Origin: Verrucomicrobiota bacterium
GTDB lineage: Bacteria; Verrucomicrobiota; Verrucomicrobiia; Chthoniobacterales; UBA10450
Length of the DNA: 42,267 nt
Assembly: GCA_003218305.1 (NCBI GenBank)
Contig: QHMY01000082.1
Location: forward strand, 1 to 42,267
Reading direction: 5' to 3'
Shown: positions 38,314 to 42,267 of the stretch, piece by piece
Numbering within the stretch: the stretch's first letter is position 1
Layout: each line of letters begins with the position of its first letter
The notes under the pieces: generated by a model
Database searches by the model: none
What the model was told of the DNA's origin: nothing
Seen by the model: only the letters and a program-made list of their open reading frames with translations
Position numbers and translations under genes: made by a program

Positions 38314-38345
38314 AACGGCGACCCGAATTTCCCCGGATCGCCGTT
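38314..38345. terminator. Probable bidirectional terminator hairpin between convergent genes
   Basis: AACGGCGA (38314-38321) / TCGCCGTT (38338-38345) arms, flanked by T-rich CAAATTTT on + and CTTTTAG on - strand. Confidence 0.55.
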
Positions 38346-38368
38346 CAAATTTTGCGTTACGCGAAGGG

Positions 38369-38689
38369 TTACGCCTTGTCTTCCTTCTTGTGCATCTTCG
38401 AGCACTCGGTCTTCAAGGTCGCTAATTGCTCCTTGGACAAAATGCCTGCCGCGGATTTCAGGAACTTCTCCATGCTCTCCTTGGTGCAGCCGTTCTTGTC
38501 GTAATCGGCGTGCAGAGCGTCCATTTTCGCCTTCTGCTCGGTGGAAAGGTTGAGTTTCGCGTAGGTCTCCGACATGCACATTTTGCTGTCGTTCTTGGCG
38601 TGCGATGCGCAGCAAGCCTTGTCCCCGGCGTAGGCCGAAGTTGCTGCCAAAACTGCTACCGCCACAAATGCTAGTCCCTTGAGTTTCAT
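38369..38689 (-). CDS. Small secreted Spy/CpxP-like protein
   Basis: MKLKGLAFVAVAVLAATSAYAGDKACCASHAKND...LNLSTEQKAKMDALHADYDKNGCTKESMEKFLKSAAGILSKEQLATLK. Listed ORF to 38803 is over-extended. Confidence 0.7.
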   Translation of the reverse strand: MKLKGLAFVAVAVLAATSAYAGDKACCASHAKNDSKMCMSETYAKLNLSTEQKAKMDALHADYDKNGCTKESMEKFLKSAAGILSKEQLATLKTECSKMHKKEDKA

Positions 38690-38737
38690 GGCGGGGAATG
38701 TGGGACAGAAGGGCCGTGAGTGCAACGCGCAATTTTC

Positions 38738-38800
38738 TGTAGCCGCGACCCTGTGGGACGCGTTTACGTGGCCGCACGGCCGATAGTCCCGTGGCTGCAA
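38738..38800. repeat. Intergenic palindromic (REP/MITE-like) repeat
   Basis: Imperfect terminal inverted repeat TGTAGCCGCG...CGTGGCTGCA; internal hairpins GCGACCC-TGT-GGGACGC (one mismatch) and GGCCG-CA-CGGCC. Confidence 0.65.
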
Positions 38801-38805
38801 CAATC

Positions 38806-41376
38806 CTACGCCACCTCGAATTTCAGATTGCCCCCTGCGACATCCACCGTGACCCTCTGTCCCTCGTGCACTTTCCCTTCGAGAATGTCCATGCTCAGGG
38901 GATCGAGAATGTATTTCTGGATCGCTCGTTTCAGCGGACGAGCGCCGTAAACTGGGTCGTAACCGTGGCTGGCGACGAATGCCTTCGCCTCGTCGGATAA
39001 TTCCAGGGTGATCTTCTGATTCTCCAGTCGGCGCACGAGCCGCTTCAACTGAATCTCCACGATCTTCTTCAACTCGTCCTCGATCAGCCGGTCGAAGATG
39101 ACGATGTCGTCGATTCGATTCAGAAATTCGGGGCGGAAATGCTGTCGCAACGCCTCCATGACCAGGCGTTCTCGCGCCTCAGGAGACGACTCCTCCATGA
39201 TGTATTGCGAGCCAATGTTCGAAGTCATGATGATGACGGTGTTTTTGAAGTCGACCGTCCGCCCCTGGCCGTCGGTGATGCGCCCGTCATCCAGCACCTG
39301 CAGCAGCACATTAAAGACATCCTGGTGCGCCTTCTCGATCTCATCGAACAGCACCACCGAATATGGCTTTCGCCGGACCGCTTCGCTGAGCTGGCCGCCT
39401 TCCTCGTACCCGACATAACCGGGCGGCGCTCCGATCAGTCGCGAGACCGTGTGTTTCTCCATGTATTCGCTCATGTCGAGCCGGATCATGGCGTTCTCGT
39501 CGTCGAACAGAAACTCGGCCAGCGCGCGCGATAGCTCGGTTTTTCCCACGCCCGTCGGTCCCAGAAAAATGAACGAACCGATCGGCCGGTTTTCGTCTTG
39601 CAAACCGGCCCGCGCCCGGCGAATCGCGCTGGCCACGGCCTTGATCGCGGTATCCTGTCCGACCACGCGTTGGTGAAGATGCTCCTCGAGCCGGACAAGC
39701 TTCTGCCGCTCACCTTCCTGTAAACGTGAAACCGGAATGTGGGTCCAGCTCGAGACCACTTCGGCGATATCCTCTTCGGTCACCTCTTCGCGAAGCAATT
39801 TATTGCCGCTCGCCGCGATCTTCTCCTCGGTCTCGCGCAGTTTCTTTTCGAGCTCGGGGATACGGCCATATTGCAGTTCGCTCGCTTTCGCCAACTCTCC
39901 CCGGCGCTGCATCCGCTCCAACTCAGTCCGCGCCTGCTCGAGTTCCTCCTTCATCTTGCGCTGTTCGTCGATGACCGCCTTTTCTTTCTGCCACTCCGCT
40001 TTCAGCCCGGAAGATTTCTCCTTCAAGCTCGCCAGTTCTTTCTCGAGTTTCTTCAGCCGCTCTTTGCTCGCCGGATCCTTTTCCTTTTTCAATGCCTGGC
40101 GTTCCATCTCCCGCTGCATGACTTCCCGTTCGATTACGTCGATTTCCGTCGGCATCGAATCGAGTTCGATCTTCAATCGTGACGCCGCTTCATCCACCAG
40201 ATCGACCGCCTTGTCCGGCAGGAACCGGTCGCTGATGTAGCGATGCGACAACACCGCGGCCGCGACCAAAGCAGCGTCCTGAATGCGAACGCCATGGTGC
40301 ACTTCGTAGCGTTCCTTCAATCCGCGCAAGATCGCGATCGTGTCTTCGACGGTGGGTTCATCGACCATGACCGGCTGAAAACGCCGCTCGAGCGCCGCGT
40401 CTTTCTCGATGTATTTCCGATACTCATCGAGCGTCGTCGCCCCGACGGTGCGCAATTCGCCCCGCGCCAGCTGGGGCTTCAACAAGTTCGAAGCGTCCAC
40501 CGATCCTTCCGCCGCGCCTGCGCCGACGATGGTGTGGAGCTCGTCGATGAACAAAATGATCTCGCCCTGCGAATCAGTCACTTCCTTGAGGAACGCCTTC
40601 AGCCGGTCTTCGAACTCTCCCCGGAATTTCGCGCCAGCCACCATCGAGCCGATGTCCATCGCAACGATCCGCTTTTTCTTCAGCGATTCCGGCACGTCGC
40701 CGCTCACGATCCGGCGCGCCAGTCCTTCCACGATCGCGGTCTTTCCCACGCCGGGTTCGCCAATCAGGACCGGGTTGTTCTTGGTTCGACGCGAGAGAAC
40801 CTGCATGACCCGCCGGATCTCGTTGTCGCGTCCTATCACCGGATCGATCTTCCCCTTTCGCGCCATCTCCGTCAGATCGCGCCCGTACTTCTCCAGTGTC
40901 TGGTATTTTCCTTCCGGGTTCTGGTCGGTCACTCGCTGCGACCCGCGCACCTGCTGCAACGCCAGCATCAATTTATCGCGCGTCACTCCGGCGTCCTTGA
41001 GGAACCTGGCCGCGGCGCTCTTCGAATCCGCGAGCGCGAGCAGATAATGCTCGGCGCTGAGAAACTCATCTTTCAGTTTCGCCATCTCCTTTTCCGCCGC
41101 ATCGATCATCGTTCGCAACTCGTTGCCGACGCGCACATCGTAATTTCCGCCCTGGATTTTTGGCCGCCGATTTAGCTCCTGATTCAGTTCGTCTCGCAAC
41201 TGCGGGACAGGGACACCCATCTTTTCCAGCAACGGGCGCGTCACCCCATCCGCCTGATCGAGGAGCGCGAGCAGGAAATGCTCGTTCGTTATTTCCTGCT
41301 GATTGAACTGTGAGGCGACATCCTGCGAGGCCTGCAGCGCCTCCTGCATCTTCTGCGTAAATTTATCCGGCCGCAT
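38806..41376 (-). CDS. clpB: ATP-dependent chaperone ClpB
   Basis: [21 protein letters not shown]...[18 protein letters not shown], coiled-coil middle domain, [23 protein letters not shown]-terminal [19 protein letters not shown]. Confidence 0.97.
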   Translation of the reverse strand: MRPDKFTQKMQEALQASQDVASQFNQQEITNEHFLLALLDQADGVTRPLLEKMGVPVPQLRDELNQELNRRPKIQGGNYDVRVGNELRTMIDAAEKEMAKLKDEFLSAEHYLLALADSKSAAARFLKDAGVTRDKLMLALQQVRGSQRVTDQNPEGKYQTLEKYGRDLTEMARKGKIDPVIGRDNEIRRVMQVLSRRTKNNPVLIGEPGVGKTAIVEGLARRIVSGDVPESLKKKRIVAMDIGSMVAGAKFRGEFEDRLKAFLKEVTDSQGEIILFIDELHTIVGAGAAEGSVDASNLLKPQLARGELRTVGATTLDEYRKYIEKDAALERRFQPVMVDEPTVEDTIAILRGLKERYEVHHGVRIQDAALVAAAVLSHRYISDRFLPDKAVDLVDEAASRLKIELDSMPTEIDVIEREVMQREMERQALKKEKDPASKERLKKLEKELASLKEKSSGLKAEWQKEKAVIDEQRKMKEELEQARTELERMQRRGELAKASELQYGRIPELEKKLRETEEKIAASGNKLLREEVTEEDIAEVVSSWTHIPVSRLQEGERQKLVRLEEHLHQRVVGQDTAIKAVASAIRRARAGLQDENRPIGSFIFLGPTGVGKTELSRALAEFLFDDENAMIRLDMSEYMEKHTVSRLIGAPPGYVGYEEGGQLSEAVRRKPYSVVLFDEIEKAHQDVFNVLLQVLDDGRITDGQGRTVDFKNTVIIMTSNIGSQYIMEESSPEARERLVMEALRQHFRPEFLNRIDDIVIFDRLIEDELKKIVEIQLKRLVRRLENQKITLELSDEAKAFVASHGYDPVYGARPLKRAIQKYILDPLSMDILEGKVHEGQRVTVDVAGGNLKFEVA

Positions 41377-41526
41377 GCTTTACCCTATTCTTCGCATGTA
41401 AACCGACAACTAAACTTAAGTCTCATTCTGCAAAACGCCGTTGAGGCAGTCCGTGACGTTCTGAAAACAGTTTGACTCCGCGAGCTCTTTTCGGACATCC
41501 TTGCGGAAACGAATCGACCCACCCCG

Positions 41527-42267
41527 ATGCGTAGCCCCCTTTTTGTCGCAGCCGTTACCGGTGTGATAGCCGGCGGATTCTTCGCCCACTCTTCCTTTGG
41601 CGAGGCACCGGTGAAGCCCGCTTCTGTTGGCTCGGACCTGCAAACCAGCGCCGTGACGACCACCTACGGCGTCTTGAAAGCGCGCGACGATGACACTCCG
41701 CGCGATAAGGATGTGCCTTGCCAGGTAAAACGAGGAGAGGGCATCTGGATCGACGTCCTGGATATCGATGATTGGCTACGGGATCCCAAGGTCGTTCCCC
41801 GCCTGCCGCAGGATCACGGAACCAATCGTCTGGTTCCATTTATCAATGGCAATCCCCTGCAAGGCGTCTACCCGGACAAAAGCGAATACTATGAATATAC
41901 CGACCCGGTGGGACTGCATATTGGTCGAAGTTTTCACTTTATTCTTCGCCGGACCGCAACCTCCAAGAGCAGTTGGGACAAGTTGCTAAATCGGCCCGTA
42001 TTCGTACGGCCGATGGAGCTCTCGGTCGGCTTCGAAAACGGTGAGCGCATGCCGACGTGGGTCGTCCCAAAGACTGGCCTGGATTCCCCTTTCCAATTGA
42101 TCCTCATTCCTACCGCGCGGTTCCTTGCTGGCGTCGCGGTGATCGTGGGGTCATTTATCCTGTTCCTCATCCTTGCCAGCAGCACCGATATCATTCGCGA
42201 CACGACCGTTGCGCTGCGCCCGGACGGTCTGCGGCCTTACAGCCTCGCCCGTGCGCAAATGGCGTTT
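41527..42267 (+). CDS. Hypothetical exported/membrane protein, truncated at right window edge
   Basis: Not in the ORF track, but open for 247 codons from ATG 41527: MRSPLFVAAVTGVIAGGFFAHSSFGEAPVKP...FLAGVAVIVGSFILFLILASSTDIIRDTTVALRPDGLRPYSLARAQMAF (signal peptide, C-terminal TM). Confidence 0.75.
   Translation, partial: MRSPLFVAAVTGVIAGGFFAHSSFGEAPVKPASVGSDLQTSAVTTTYGVLKARDDDTPRDKDVPCQVKRGEGIWIDVLDIDDWLRDPKVVPRLPQDHGTNRLVPFINGNPLQGVYPDKSEYYEYTDPVGLHIGRSFHFILRRTATSKSSWDKLLNRPVFVRPMELSVGFENGERMPTWVVPKTGLDSPFQLILIPTARFLAGVAVIVGSFILFLILASSTDIIRDTTVALRPDGLRPYSLARAQMAF

Noticed and set aside
40243-41175. 310-aa plus-strand ORF opposite clpB
   Set aside because: Antisense shadow of clpB, no recognisable motifs.

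Overview
This is a roughly 42 kb, GC-rich bacterial chromosomal window. Gene content and style suggest Verrucomicrobia (my impression; not testable without a search). It is densely coding, with no rRNA, no tRNA I could recognise, no transposase and no CRISPR array. The left part (about 1-16.5 kb) is accessory and extracytoplasmic/signalling: secreted modular repeat proteins, a beta-barrel/FecR pair divergent from a CHASE2-class III nucleotide cyclase, a short SLOG-like protein, and a three-gene unit of DUF4384-like secreted protein, second CHASE2-cyclase and exported TPR-CHAT protease. The middle holds a His-rich metal transporter and a CDF-type efflux gene broken by two out-of-frame lesions. 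After that come mostly housekeeping genes: PfkB kinase, thiE, accC/accB, an ABC ATPase, RluA-type pseudouridine synthase, PagL-like protein, a sucC-VOC-VOC-sucD-79aa-citrate synthase cluster, phosphohexomutase, lnt and clpB. The best candidates for novelty are: (1) the CHASE2-cyclase/TPR-CHAT/secreted-protein unit, whose cyclase has non-canonical substrate-specifying residues; (2) a single-ORF fusion of an ABC-2 permease to a metal-dependent amidohydrolase; (3) a REP-like two-hairpin palindromic element inserted in frame within the phosphohexomutase gene; (4) a family of GCTCGT-type intergenic repeats that touches gene 3' ends and supplies stop codons.
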